NCBI RefSeq assembly: GCF_002944315.1
Contig: NZ_CP024311.1
Span: 3,912,501-3,976,500, forward strand
Source: Rhizobium sp. NXC24
Lineage (GTDB): Bacteria; Pseudomonadota; Alphaproteobacteria; Rhizobiales; Rhizobiaceae
Direction: 5' to 3'
DNA: 64,000 bases
Below the pieces are notes generated by a model. It searched no databases. It saw nothing but the letters and a program-made list of their open reading frames with translations, and had not been told where the DNA came from. The translations under genes were made by a program, and so were the position numbers. Shown one piece after another: positions 51,996-61,009 of this stretch (positions within the stretch are counted from its first letter, which is position 1; every line of letters starts with the position of its first letter).

Positions 51996-53852
51996 ATGAC
52001 CTACGACCCCGCCAGCACCAACCCGCTCGCCGGCAATCCGCTGGAAAATCGCACCGACATGCGCCGAGCGCTGATCGACCTGTTCTATCCGCTGCTTCCG
52101 TACTTCTCCAGGGGCAATGCCCGTGTCCGTATCGATGCCGCCGGCGCGCATTTCGACCGCGCCGCCGCCGATCTCGAAGGCTTCGCCCGCCCGCTCTGGG
52201 GTCTCGCACCATTCGGCGCCGGCGGCGGCGATTTTGCGCATTGGGGCCGCTATGCCGAAGGGATTGCCAATGGCGTCGACCCCGGCCATCCGGAATATTG
52301 GGGCACCGTCAACGGCCGCGACCAGCGTATGGTCGAACTCGCCGCCCTTGGTTTTGCGCTTGCCCTAGTGCCGGAAAAGATCTGGGAACCGCTCGATGGC
52401 AGAGCGCGCGACAATCTCATTGCCTATCTCAAGCATGCCCGCGCGTTCGATTATGCCGAGAACAACTGGAAATTCTTCCGCGTCCTCGTCGATATCGCCC
52501 TCGACCGGCTCGGTGCGGCGTTCGATCGCAGCCTGACGGAAGAATATCTCAGGGAATTGGACGGGTTCTACATTGCTGACGGCTGGTATCGCGACGGCAA
52601 TATCAGGCGCGTCGATCACTACATTCCCTTCGCCATGCATTTTTACGGGCTGATCTATTCCAGGCTCGTCGATGACGACCGCGCCAAGCGCTACCGCGAA
52701 CGCGCCGTCCTCTTTGCCAAGGATTTTCGCCACTGGTTCGCGCCCGATGGCGCCACCGTGCCCTTCGGCCGCAGCCTCACCTACCGCTTCGCCTGCGCCG
52801 GCTTCTGGTCGGCGCTGGCCTTCGCCGATGTCGAGGCCCTGCCCTGGGGCGAGATCAAGGGGCTCTGCCTGCGGCACCTGCGCTGGTGGGCTGACAAGCC
52901 GATCGCCAATCGCGACGGTACGCTGCCGATCGGCTACGGCTATCCCAATCTTCTGATGTCGGAAAACTACAATTCAGCCGGCTCCCCCTATTGGGCCTTC
53001 AAGGCTTTCCTTCCGTTGGCGCTCCCCGAGGCGCATCCCTTCTGGACCGCCGAGGAAAAGCCGCATGTCGCCGAGCCAGCGATCGTGCCGCTTAAGCACC
53101 CCGGCATGGTGATGATGCATGGCAAAGCGGATGTCGTGGCGCTGTCCTCAGGCCAGGAAAACCTGCAGATGCGCTTCGGGTCGGAAAAATACGCCAAATT
53201 CGCCTATTCCGCCCGCTATGGTTTCAGCGTCGAAAGCGACGAGCGTGCCTTTGCCGGCGGCGCTTTCGACAGCATGCTCGCCTTCAGCGACGATGGCCTC
53301 CATTATCGTGTTCGCGAAACCAATGAAGAGGCGAAGCTCGCCGGCGATACGCTTTACGCCAAGTGGTCGCCCTGGCCTGATGTCACCGTCGAAACCTGGC
53401 TGATCCCTGTGGCACCCTGGCATATCCGCCTGCACAGGATCACCACGCCCCGCCCGCTGCAGACGGCCGAAGGCGGTTTTGCCATTGCTAGGCGGGATTT
53501 CGAGGCCGATACGCTGGCTTCGCAAAAAGGTGCTGCCTATGTTGGCGGCGAGGCGGATTTCAGCGGCATTCTCGATCTCGGCTCGACCATCCCGCGCGAC
53601 GGCCTGGCGCAGAAAGCGCCGCCGAATACCAATCTTATCGTTGCCAAGACGCTGGTGCCGCAACTGCGCGGGGCGATTCCGGCAGGCGAAACCATTCTCG
53701 TTTCCGCCATCCTGGCAGAGCATGACCCCGCTGCCCTCTCAGGCGCCTGGACGAAGCCGCCCACTAAACCCGATCTCGATGGCTTGCGCGCACTGATCGC
53801 CGAAAAAGGCGTCACCGTCAGCGCCATCGACGTGCCGGGACGACCGGCATGA
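51996..53852 (+). CDS. DUF2264-domain protein, putative carbohydrate-active enzyme
   Basis: 618-residue cytoplasmic protein with a DUF2264 domain in its N-terminal two thirds (NPLENRTDMRRALIDLFYPLLPYFS, FARPLWGLAPFGAGGG, ENNWKFFRVLVDIALDR, DGWYRDGNIRRVDHYIPFAMHFYGL). The aromatic- and acid-rich helical pattern suggests an (alpha/alpha)6 toroid as in unsaturated glycosyl hydrolases and lyases. The C-terminal third looks beta-rich. No biochemical function is established to my knowledge. Coupled by ATGA to the hydroxyacid dehydrogenase that follows. Confidence 0.85.
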   Translation: MTYDPASTNPLAGNPLENRTDMRRALIDLFYPLLPYFSRGNARVRIDAAGAHFDRAAADLEGFARPLWGLAPFGAGGGDFAHWGRYAEGIANGVDPGHPEYWGTVNGRDQRMVELAALGFALALVPEKIWEPLDGRARDNLIAYLKHARAFDYAENNWKFFRVLVDIALDRLGAAFDRSLTEEYLRELDGFYIADGWYRDGNIRRVDHYIPFAMHFYGLIYSRLVDDDRAKRYRERAVLFAKDFRHWFAPDGATVPFGRSLTYRFACAGFWSALAFADVEALPWGEIKGLCLRHLRWWADKPIANRDGTLPIGYGYPNLLMSENYNSAGSPYWAFKAFLPLALPEAHPFWTAEEKPHVAEPAIVPLKHPGMVMMHGKADVVALSSGQENLQMRFGSEKYAKFAYSARYGFSVESDERAFAGGAFDSMLAFSDDGLHYRVRETNEEAKLAGDTLYAKWSPWPDVTVETWLIPVAPWHIRLHRITTPRPLQTAEGGFAIARRDFEADTLASQKGAAYVGGEADFSGILDLGSTIPRDGLAQKAPPNTNLIVAKTLVPQLRGAIPAGETILVSAILAEHDPAALSGAWTKPPTKPDLDGLRALIAEKGVTVSAIDVPGRPA

Positions 53853-54874
53853 CCCAATCGTCCCCAGACCGCCCCGCCATCGCATTCGCCATGCAGCCCG
53901 CGCGGACGCAGCATGTCCTGACGCCCGGGCTGATGCAGCGGCTCGACGTGATCGGCCGCGTATTGGACGCCGCGCCAATGGAGCGCTTTGACGACGAAAG
54001 AGCACGAAAGCTGCTAAGCGAGACGGAGATCCTGATCACCGCTTGGGGCTCGCCGCATATCGACGCCGCCGCATTGGCGCAGGCGCCGCATCTGAAACTG
54101 GTGGCGCATGCGGCCGGCACCGTGAAGGGGCTGATCGAGGACAGCCTGTTCGCCAGGGGCATATCGGTAAGCCATGCGGCACAGGCCAATGCCCTGCCGG
54201 TCGCCGAATTCACCCTCGCCGCCATCATCTTCGCCGGCAAGCAGGTCTTCCGCTTCCGGGACGTCTATGTCGCTGACCGTCATCGCAACCGCACGCAGCC
54301 GATGCAGAGCCAAGCGATCGGCAATTACGGCCGAACGGTCGGCATTATCGGCGCCTCGCGCATCGGCCGGCGGGTGATCGAATTGCTGGCGCCGTTCGAC
54401 TATAGGATCCTGCTTTACGATCCGATGGTCGGAGAGGCGGAAGCACGGCAACTCGGCGTCGAGAAGACCGAACTCGACCTCCTGATGGCGCGGGCCGACA
54501 TCGTCTCGCTGCACGCCCCATCGCTGCCGGCGACACGGCATATGATCGACGCCCGCCGCCTGTCGCTGATGAAAGACGGAGCCACTTTCATCAACACGGC
54601 ACGCGGCGCGCTGGTCGACGAGGCCGCCCTGCTCGCAGCACTGAAGACTGGCCGCATCGACGCGATCGTCGACGTCACCGATCCCGAAATTCCGGAGGCA
54701 AGCTCAGCCTTCTACGATCTGCCGAATGTCTTCCTGACGCCGCACATTGCCGGCGCCGTCGGCCTGGAACGCACCCGCCTCGGCGAGATGGCCGTCGATG
54801 AAGTCAGCCGGTTCATCGAGGGAGAGCCGTTGCTCTACGAAATCCGCCGCGAGGACCTAGCGCGCATGGCGTAA
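53849..54874 (+). CDS. D-2-hydroxyacid dehydrogenase family protein
   Basis: 341 residues. NAD-binding GRTVGIIGASRIGRRVIELL is at about 152-171. The catalytic set is arginine in NTARGALVD, acid in DVTDPEIPE and histidine in TPHIAGAVG. Reduces 2-keto acids or oxidises D-2-hydroxyacids. Its ATG overlaps the DUF2264 stop, so the two probably act in one pathway, for example on a sugar-acid breakdown product. The substrate is unknown. Confidence 0.92.
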   Translation: MTQSSPDRPAIAFAMQPARTQHVLTPGLMQRLDVIGRVLDAAPMERFDDERARKLLSETEILITAWGSPHIDAAALAQAPHLKLVAHAAGTVKGLIEDSLFARGISVSHAAQANALPVAEFTLAAIIFAGKQVFRFRDVYVADRHRNRTQPMQSQAIGNYGRTVGIIGASRIGRRVIELLAPFDYRILLYDPMVGEAEARQLGVEKTELDLLMARADIVSLHAPSLPATRHMIDARRLSLMKDGATFINTARGALVDEAALLAALKTGRIDAIVDVTDPEIPEASSAFYDLPNVFLTPHIAGAVGLERTRLGEMAVDEVSRFIEGEPLLYEIRREDLARMA

Positions 54875-54975
54875 AGCCTCGGAATCATCACCAAACCGCC
54901 TCATTTCGGCACATGCGGAAAACCCGTTTTTAATCATTCTGGGCTAGCAATCTCTTCAGCGAAGAGGTTCTAGTT

Positions 54976-55563
54976 ATGCGTACCCGTATCATCTCCATAG
55001 CCGCTGTGCTGCTGCTCGGAATGCTAGCAGGCTGCGCCACCGCACCGTCCCATACCCGCAATGTCTGCGCGATCTTCGATCAGCGCGACGGCTGGTTCAA
55101 CAATTGGCAGCGCGCCGCCGAACGTACGGAACGGGAATACGGCGTGCCGGTGCCGATCCTGATGGCGACGATTTACGCCGAATCCGGCTTCCAGCCGCAT
55201 GCCCGGCCGCCGCGCCGGAAACTGCTCGGCTTCATTCCCTGGACGCGACCTTCCAGCGCCTATGGCTATTCTCAGGCTCTCGACGGCGCCTGGGATCACT
55301 ATCAGCGCGACACGGGCCGCTGGGGCGCACGCCGCTCCGACTTCTCCGACGCGATCGAATTCATCGGCTGGTATCACGCCCAGAGCCATCTGCGGAACGG
55401 CATCCCACTTAACGATCCCTATAATCTTTATCTGGCTTATTATGTCGGTTGGAAGGGCTATCAGCAGGGAAGCTGGCGCGGCAATGGCGACCTGCAGCGC
55501 ACGGCGCAGAAGGTCGCCAACATGTCCGCGCTCTATGCCTCGCAGTTGCGCAATTGCAATTGA
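54976..55563 (+). CDS. SLT-domain lipoprotein, lytic-transglycosylase-like
   Basis: 195 residues. Signal peptide with lipobox LAGC (C20), so probably lipid-anchored. The SLT fold follows, with the catalytic glutamate expected in ATIYAESGFQP (E69), then AYGYSQALDGAWDHYQRDTG and NDPYNLYLAYYVGWKGYQQGSW. Such proteins cleave peptidoglycan between MurNAc and GlcNAc. It stands alone between sugar-catabolic genes; ribosome site gaagagg. Confidence 0.87.
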   Translation: MRTRIISIAAVLLLGMLAGCATAPSHTRNVCAIFDQRDGWFNNWQRAAERTEREYGVPVPILMATIYAESGFQPHARPPRRKLLGFIPWTRPSSAYGYSQALDGAWDHYQRDTGRWGARRSDFSDAIEFIGWYHAQSHLRNGIPLNDPYNLYLAYYVGWKGYQQGSWRGNGDLQRTAQKVANMSALYASQLRNCN

Positions 55564-55565
55564 GC

Positions 55566-55610
55566 CTCAGCGGTTTTGCTTTTCCATGAAAAGTTAAGCC
55601 GCTCTAAGGC
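55566..55610. repeat. Half copy of the composite palindromic repeat
   Basis: The stretch cagcggttttgcttttcc ... gaaaagttaagccgctcta corresponds to the second palindrome of the element at 32643-32684 (agcgg...ccgctcta arms) with several changes. It lies just after the SLT gene stop and touches the 3' end of the convergent oxidoreductase gene. Confidence 0.6.
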
Positions 55611-56869
55611 CGCGCCTCGAGCAGGTTGAGCCCGTCATCCTGACCCCAGATATCGGCGATCGATACCTGCTGGCCGGTCCGGCTGCTTTCCAACGCCGCG
55701 ATGCCGCAGAGAACCGAAAGCGCGCCCGCGCGTGAACCGGCGCGCTGTCTCAGTTCGTCGTTTGGCCCGGACCGCAGCAGCATGTTGCGCAGCCGGTCGT
55801 CGCCGCCGTAATGGCCGCCCGAGGAATAGGGCACCCAGATGCGCTCGACATCACCGAAATTCTTCATGACGACGATTTCGTCGGCCGGCGGCGTCGTCCA
55901 ATGCTGCTTTTCGTATTGCCGCAGCTCGATACGCCCCTTGTGGCCGTTGAAGGCAATATGGTGGCCTTCGATCGGCATATAGGTGTTCAGCGAATAGGAG
56001 ACGTTGACGCCGTTGCGATAGCGGATCGAGGCGACCATGGTGTCGGGAATGTCGATATCCTCGCGGAAGACGCAGGCATCGCGAACATAACCATCGACCG
56101 TCGACGGGTCTTCATAGAGGCTTTCGAGCAGCGGCGTGGCGCTGATATCGAGATAATAATCGCACTCGTCCTTATACCGACAGGTGCGACAGCGCTCACC
56201 ACGGAAGGGGCCTTTGCGACCATAGTGCTTGAGATCGGCAAAGGCAGACACGGTTTCCGGATCGGAATCGAGGTACCAGTTCAGAAGATCGAAATGGTGC
56301 GTCGCCTTGTGAACGAAGAGGCTGCCGGAATTTTCGACAAAGGCGTGCCAGCGCCGGAAGTAATCGGCGCCATGACTGGTGTCGAGATACCAATGAAAAT
56401 CGACCGAGGTCACATCGCCGATAACGCCGGAATTGATGAGTTCCTTGATCTTCGCCGCCGTCGGCGCGAAACGATAGTTGAAGGACACGTCGACCCGCTT
56501 GCCCGTCCGAGCCTCGGCATTAAGAATACGCTTGATCTTGCCGACCGTGGTCGTCATCGGCTTTTCACTGATGACATTGGCGCCTGCTTCCAGCGCTTTG
56601 ACAATTTGATCGTCATGGGTGGAATCGCGGGTGCAAACGATGACGAGATCGGGCTTTTCGACCCGCAACAGCTCGTCGAAATCGGTATAGACCGCCACGG
56701 AGGCGCCGATATAGTCCAGCGCACGCCTGGCCCGCATCGCGTTGAGATCGCAGACGGCGACAAGTTCGACCTCATTGCTCCAGCGCTCGACCAGATCCTT
56801 GCCCCACATGGTCGCGCCGCGATTGCCCGTGCCGACCAGCGCATAGCGCTTCTTCGATGACGACTGCAT
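55604..56869 (-). CDS. Gfo/Idh/MocA-family oxidoreductase with a four-cysteine insertion
   Basis: 421 residues. The Rossmann motif is ALVGTGNRGATMWG (10-23) and the catalytic EKP motif is VISEKPMTTT near 99-108. The substrate domain contains an unusual cysteine set, C227, C230 and C236 in RCRTCRYKDECDYY and C266 in VRDACVFRED, which could form a structural zinc or Fe-S site. The ATG at 56869 follows ggaggagaaac; the frame continues far upstream through a repeat and is not coding there. Likely acts on a sugar or cyclitol. Confidence 0.9.
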   Translation of the reverse strand: MQSSSKKRYALVGTGNRGATMWGKDLVERWSNEVELVAVCDLNAMRARRALDYIGASVAVYTDFDELLRVEKPDLVIVCTRDSTHDDQIVKALEAGANVISEKPMTTTVGKIKRILNAEARTGKRVDVSFNYRFAPTAAKIKELINSGVIGDVTSVDFHWYLDTSHGADYFRRWHAFVENSGSLFVHKATHHFDLLNWYLDSDPETVSAFADLKHYGRKGPFRGERCRTCRYKDECDYYLDISATPLLESLYEDPSTVDGYVRDACVFREDIDIPDTMVASIRYRNGVNVSYSLNTYMPIEGHHIAFNGHKGRIELRQYEKQHWTTPPADEIVVMKNFGDVERIWVPYSSGGHYGGDDRLRNMLLRSGPNDELRQRAGSRAGALSVLCGIAALESSRTGQQVSIADIWGQDDGLNLLEARP

Positions 56870-56934
56870 GTTTCTCCTCCAGAGTCTGCAATAACGATGG
56901 TCAGGTTGGTCCGGCTCGACCGCACCTTTTGCGT

Positions 56935-57082
56935 GGCCCCTCACCCAACCCTCTCCCCGCACAGCGGGGTGAGCGGGTTTATCATGCATGATATTGCCTC
57001 GATCCGAGTGGTTGGATCGGTTGGCTTGCTCCGTAGTCCCTTCTCCCCGTCCGAACGGGGAGACGGCTAGGGTGAGGGGCCA
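56935..57082. repeat. RIME-like mosaic element, full copy
   Basis: Outer arms ggcccctcacccaaccctctcc and, inverted, ggctagggtgaggggcc. Two internal hairpins have cores ctccccgcacagcggggtg and cttctccccgtccgaacggggag. It occupies most of the gap between the enolase-superfamily gene and the Gfo/Idh/MocA gene. Confidence 0.82.
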
Positions 57083-57131
57083 TGCACGACAGCGCGTCAA
57101 AAACGGAGCATGCCTGGCCATTACCGAAATC

Positions 57132-58553
57132 TTATGTCGGCGGCGTCTCCATCGCGCTCCAATCCGGCTCGACGGATGAACCGAGGCCGATCGCGCCGAT
57201 CACCGAACCGATGGCGATCCTTCCACCCTCGATCCTCAATCGCGTCCGCCCGTTTCGAACGGCGTAGAGATCGGCATGATCCCGTGCGAAAGCCGCCTGC
57301 TCAGCCTGGGGTGCGCCGGCCATGCCGTCGACATAGTGGTGGCCGTTCCGCTCGATATGCGTCATGCCGATCAGCGAGGCGAGCGCCAGATCCTGTTGTA
57401 CGGCGAGACCGCCCTGTGTCGTCAGGTCCTCTGCCGACATGAAATAGGCCACACCGTCATCGGCGCTCCACTTGGCGACGCGCGCCCGGTTCAGCAGCGA
57501 ACGATAAAAACCCTTGCAGGATTTAGAGGAGATGCCGGTATAGCCAAGCCGTCTGGCGGCAACGAAAGCGTTGATATCGGCATCGGATTCATCGATCTCG
57601 ACAGGCTTGAAGGCCGCAAGCGCCGTGACCGGCTTCTCGAAGGCGTAAGCGCGGGCGATCGGCTGCTCGACAAACAGGATCGAAGCCGCAAAACGGGCAA
57701 GCCGCGGTTCGGCCTGGATGCGCGTCAGCAGATCGGCGACCGCCTCGGCGGACGCGAATTGCTCATTACCGTCAAGCGTCACCGAATAAGCCGGCATTTT
57801 GGCATCGATGACAGCGGCAATGCGGCAGAGACGGTCGATATCAGCATCGGGAACGCCCGATACCTTCACCTTGAAGAAGGTCAGGCCATAAGCATCGATC
57901 GCCTCTTCAAAACTTTCCGGCAGGCCGTCATTCAAACGGTCGGCGGCCGGGATGTCGCCCGCTCGGATAGCATCGACCAGACCGACCGTGTGCCGCGCGG
58001 CGAGGCTTTCGACCGGCGCCAATCCCTTGAGGAAAGCCGCCAGGTCGAAGCCCGCCAGATCGGGCGCCGTCGATACATCGATGCCGGGGCGGTTGGCTCT
58101 GATCGCCTGCGCAACCGTCAACCCTTCCAGCCGGCAGAGCGCATCGAGAACCGCCCTGTTGGCGAGCGCCAGGCCGAAGGACGCGACCAGTCCGTTCAGC
58201 CCCTCGGCGGCTGCCCGCGTATGGTGCACCGCTTCGACGGCCGCATGCAGCGCGAAAGCCGTGCCCAATCCCGCATTTTTCAGGGCGTCGAGAGCCAGCG
58301 CCAGCGAGCGGCGAAGCTGGTTTTCATTGTCGGTATTGGAGAGTTCCGGCGATTTATCGAACCATTTCGGCACCATCAGCTCGGCAGCCATGCCACTTGC
58401 CGAACCCCCACGGGCATCTTCGATGCGGACGCGCAGAAAAATCTGCCGCGCCTCCCGCAGCGTCGCCGCGCCGAAGCGGAAAGGAAGCCGCAATGTCACC
58501 GGCCGCTCGAAGGTCTCGGCCTCGACAAGTCTGATTTTCAACGGTTCGGTCAT
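57132..58553 (-). CDS. Enolase-superfamily (mandelate racemase-like) protein
   Basis: 473 residues. The capping domain (1-150) is followed by a barrel domain with catalytic-type residues: lysine in TFFKVKVSG, metal ligands in VTLDGNEQF and FVEQPI, then PVEIDESDAD and GISSKSCKG. Lysine and acid placement fit a dehydratase or racemase of sugar acids, but the protein is longer than usual (about 380-400) and the subgroup is not identified. The C-terminal 50 residues look like an extra beta region. It shares strand and neighbourhood with two Gfo/Idh/MocA genes. Confidence 0.85.
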   Translation of the reverse strand: MTEPLKIRLVEAETFERPVTLRLPFRFGAATLREARQIFLRVRIEDARGGSASGMAAELMVPKWFDKSPELSNTDNENQLRRSLALALDALKNAGLGTAFALHAAVEAVHHTRAAAEGLNGLVASFGLALANRAVLDALCRLEGLTVAQAIRANRPGIDVSTAPDLAGFDLAAFLKGLAPVESLAARHTVGLVDAIRAGDIPAADRLNDGLPESFEEAIDAYGLTFFKVKVSGVPDADIDRLCRIAAVIDAKMPAYSVTLDGNEQFASAEAVADLLTRIQAEPRLARFAASILFVEQPIARAYAFEKPVTALAAFKPVEIDESDADINAFVAARRLGYTGISSKSCKGFYRSLLNRARVAKWSADDGVAYFMSAEDLTTQGGLAVQQDLALASLIGMTHIERNGHHYVDGMAGAPQAEQAAFARDHADLYAVRNGRTRLRIEGGRIAIGSVIGAIGLGSSVEPDWSAMETPPT

Positions 58554-58610
58554 ATTTCAGATGGCTCCTGTGATCGTCAGGCAAGTCTGCCTATGCCGCA
58601 CATTTGCGCC

Positions 58611-58756
58611 TGGCCCCTCACCCCAGCCCTCTCCCCGCAAGCGGGGCGAGGGAGTTCTGTCGTGCCAACCCTTCGCTGTTCCGCTAAGGCAAACACCGCT
58701 TTGCTCGGTCGTCCCCTCTCCCCGCTTCGGCGGGAGAGGGCTAGGCTGAGGGGCCA
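58611..58756. repeat. RIME-like mosaic element, full copy
   Basis: Outer arms tggcccctcaccccagcc and, inverted, ggctaggctgaggggcca. Internal hairpins ctctccccgcaagcggggcgaggg and cctctccccgcttcggcgggagagg lie within. Very similar to 56935-57082 and to 1418-1581. It fills the gap between the enolase-superfamily gene and the preceding dehydrogenase. Confidence 0.83.
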
Positions 58757-58820
58757 TGCACATAGATGCAGCACCCACGAGATATCCTGACCATCCCGAT
58801 ATTTGGGAAGCCACCATCCC

Positions 58821-59966
58821 TCAAATCTCCAGCGGCTCGACATCCAGCCAGCGGCGCTCCGCCCAGCTCTTCAGGCCGAGAGAGGCGAGCTGCACGCCCT
58901 TGGCGCCTTCCGTCAGCGTGTAGCGCCAGGGCGCGTCTTCGAGCACATGGCGCAGAAACATCTCCCACTGGATCTTGAAGCCGTTGTCGTAAACCTGGTT
59001 GTCCGGCACTTCGTCCCAGGTGTTGTAGAAGTCGATGGTCTGCGGTTGGTCCGGGTTCCAGACCGGCTTCGGCGTGTTGACACGGTGCTGCGTCCAGCAG
59101 CGTGTCAGCCCCGCCACGGCCGAGCCATGCGTGCCGTCTACCTGGAACGTGACGAGATCGTCGCGGCGCACACGCACCGCCCAGGAGGAATTGATATGGG
59201 CGATGATGCCGCCCTCCAACTCGAAGGTGGCATAGGCCGCATCATCGGCATCGGCGACATAATGCCGGCCGGCTTCGTCCACGCGTTCGGGAATATGGGT
59301 GGCGCCGAGGCAGCTAATCGCCTTCACCGGCCCGAAGAGATTGTCGAGCACATAGCGCCAGTGGCAGAGCATATCGAGGATGATGCCGCCGCCGTCTTTC
59401 TTGCGATAGTTCCACGACGGCCGCTGCGCCGTCTGCCAGTCGCCTTCGAACACCCAGTAGCCGAACTCACCACGCACGGAGAGGATCTTGCCGAAGAAAC
59501 CGCTGTCGCGCAGCATGGCGATCTTGCGAAGGCCGGGTAGGAACAGCTTGTCCTGCACGACGCCGTTCTTCAGGCCCGATGCCTTGGCCTTGCGGGCGAG
59601 CGCAATCGCAGCGTCGAGGTCGTCGGAGATCGGCTTTTCGCAATAGATATGCTTGCCGGCATCCAGCGCCTTCGAAATCAGCTCGGCGCGCATCTGCGTC
59701 GTCGCCGCATCGAAGAAAATCGTGTCATTAGGGTCGGCAAGCGCACCGTCGAGATCGGTGGTCCAGCGCTCAATACCGTATTTACGGGCAAGCTCTTCCA
59801 GCCGCGCCGCATTGCGGCCGACAAGGACCGGATCGGGCATGACGCGCTCGCCGTTCGACAACAACACGCCGCCTCCGGCGCGGATCGCCACGATCGAGCG
59901 GATGAGATGCTGGTTCAGCCCCATGCGTCCCGTGACGCCGTGCATGATGATACCAACGCGCTTCAT
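58821..59966 (-). CDS. Gfo/Idh/MocA-family oxidoreductase
   Basis: 381 residues. The N-terminus VGIIMHGVTGRMGLNQHLIRS is a variant nucleotide-binding loop (GVTGRMG, as in dihydrodipicolinate-reductase-like folds). The EKP motif is IYCEKPISDDLD near 120-130. DGGGIILDMLCHWRYVLDNLFGP gives the substrate-domain histidine. Good ribosome site (ggaggg). A TetR-type operator lies 70-90 bp upstream (60037-60054), so it probably belongs to the regulon of the TetR gene at 60132. Confidence 0.92.
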   Translation of the reverse strand: MKRVGIIMHGVTGRMGLNQHLIRSIVAIRAGGGVLLSNGERVMPDPVLVGRNAARLEELARKYGIERWTTDLDGALADPNDTIFFDAATTQMRAELISKALDAGKHIYCEKPISDDLDAAIALARKAKASGLKNGVVQDKLFLPGLRKIAMLRDSGFFGKILSVRGEFGYWVFEGDWQTAQRPSWNYRKKDGGGIILDMLCHWRYVLDNLFGPVKAISCLGATHIPERVDEAGRHYVADADDAAYATFELEGGIIAHINSSWAVRVRRDDLVTFQVDGTHGSAVAGLTRCWTQHRVNTPKPVWNPDQPQTIDFYNTWDEVPDNQVYDNGFKIQWEMFLRHVLEDAPWRYTLTEGAKGVQLASLGLKSWAERRWLDVEPLEI

Positions 59967-60036
59967 GATCCCTCCTGAATTTCTGAGCCGACTCCCTCCA
60001 GAGTCAGGAAAAGCAAAGGCTTGGTCGATCAGCCAA

Positions 60037-60054
60037 TGTAACTATATAGTTACA
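60037..60054. promoter_or_regulatory. TetR-type operator, site 1
   Basis: Perfect 18-bp palindrome tgtaactat/atagttaca upstream of the oxidoreductase gene at 58821-59966. A close relative (tgtaaccaaatagttata) lies at 60942-60959, on the other side of the TetR gene. Confidence 0.75.
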
Positions 60055-60131
60055 CGATCGCGCGATACGTCCGGATTTGTCAATCGCCTTTCGAAAATTT
60101 CTCGTGATCGCCGGAGCGCCGCGAGTTCATG

Positions 60132-60827
60132 CTAAGCCCTGATCGAAGCCAAGGTCACCGAAACGATATGCTCGCCCCAGGCTTTCAGCGCCGCCGGGGC
60201 CGTCAGCTTGCGGGCGAAAATCGTCGACAGCGTATGGCGATTGGACAGGTAGAAGAACCCGAGCGCGGCGATGGTAAGGTAAACCGACACCGGGTCGATG
60301 GCCGGCCGGAAAATGCCGGCTGCTTCACCTCGTCGCAGTACGTCGGCGAGTTCGCCGATGAAGTGCGAATGCATCGCCAAGATCTTGTCGGAACGTTTCA
60401 GATAGCGCGCTTCATGCAGGTTTTCGGTAACGAGCAGGCTCAAAAATTCCGGATGCTCAAGGAAATGATGCCAGGTGAAAAGCGCAAGTTCGCGCATCCC
60501 TTCCTCGGGATCACGGCGCGCAAGGTCGAGATTTTTCTCGGCATTGCGGATTGCCGCATAGGTGGCTTCCAGCACGGCGACATAGAGCCCCTCCTTGTCG
60601 CCGAAATAGTGATAGAGCATGCGTTTGTTGGTCTGCGCCCGAGCCGCAATCGCATCCACCCTCGCGCCACCGAAACCGTGAGCGGCGAATTCCTCCGTCG
60701 CCGCTTCCAGGATCATGGCATGGGTGCGTTGCGGATTGCGCGGCACCTTCGCCGGCCTCGTTTCCGCATTCCCGTAAGCGCCGGCTTTCGCTGGTTTTTC
60801 AGTTCCTTGCGTCGCTCTGGTCACCAT
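60132..60827 (-). CDS. TetR-family regulator of the flanking sugar genes
   Basis: 231 residues. A polar N-terminal tail (1-33) is followed by the helix-turn-helix (about 35-85: GFGGARVDAIAARAQTNKRMLYHYFGDKEGLY) and a C-terminal domain of the TetR_C type. Start at 60827 has ggagga at proper spacing; an ATG two codons upstream is too close to it. Matching palindromes at 60037-60054 and 60942-60959 bracket the gene, so it probably represses the dehydrogenase at 58821, the ABC genes from 61010, and itself. Confidence 0.88.
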   Translation of the reverse strand: MVTRATQGTEKPAKAGAYGNAETRPAKVPRNPQRTHAMILEAATEEFAAHGFGGARVDAIAARAQTNKRMLYHYFGDKEGLYVAVLEATYAAIRNAEKNLDLARRDPEEGMRELALFTWHHFLEHPEFLSLLVTENLHEARYLKRSDKILAMHSHFIGELADVLRRGEAAGIFRPAIDPVSVYLTIAALGFFYLSNRHTLSTIFARKLTAPAALKAWGEHIVSVTLASIRA

Positions 60828-60941
60828 GGACATTCCTCCTCCCCGATCTATCTCTTCCGCAACGGACCTCTCCAGCCTCAGCGCAGGTCGTTTGATTGTG
60901 ACACGATTGGCGCTTGACAGCGGTCGCGTTTCTATCCAACT

Positions 60942-60959
60942 TGTAACCAAATAGTTATA
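60942..60959. promoter_or_regulatory. TetR-type operator, site 2
   Basis: Imperfect palindrome tgtaaccaaatagttata, matching 15 of 18 bases of site 1. It lies 50 bp before the ABC binding-protein start and just after a TTGACA element (60914-60919), in the divergent spacer with the TetR gene. Confidence 0.7.
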
Positions 60960-61009
60960 TCATGCAAAAGCAGTTCGTAAATCACCGGTTAACTGGGGAG
61001 GAGACCAGG

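Noticed and set aside
56870..57121. Upstream extension of the oxidoreductase at 55604
   Set aside because: The frame continues through the RIME-like repeat; ggaggag before ATG 56869 marks the real start.
57276..58790. Open frame of 504 codons on the plus strand
   Set aside because: It is antisense to the enolase-superfamily gene and runs into the RIME-like repeat.
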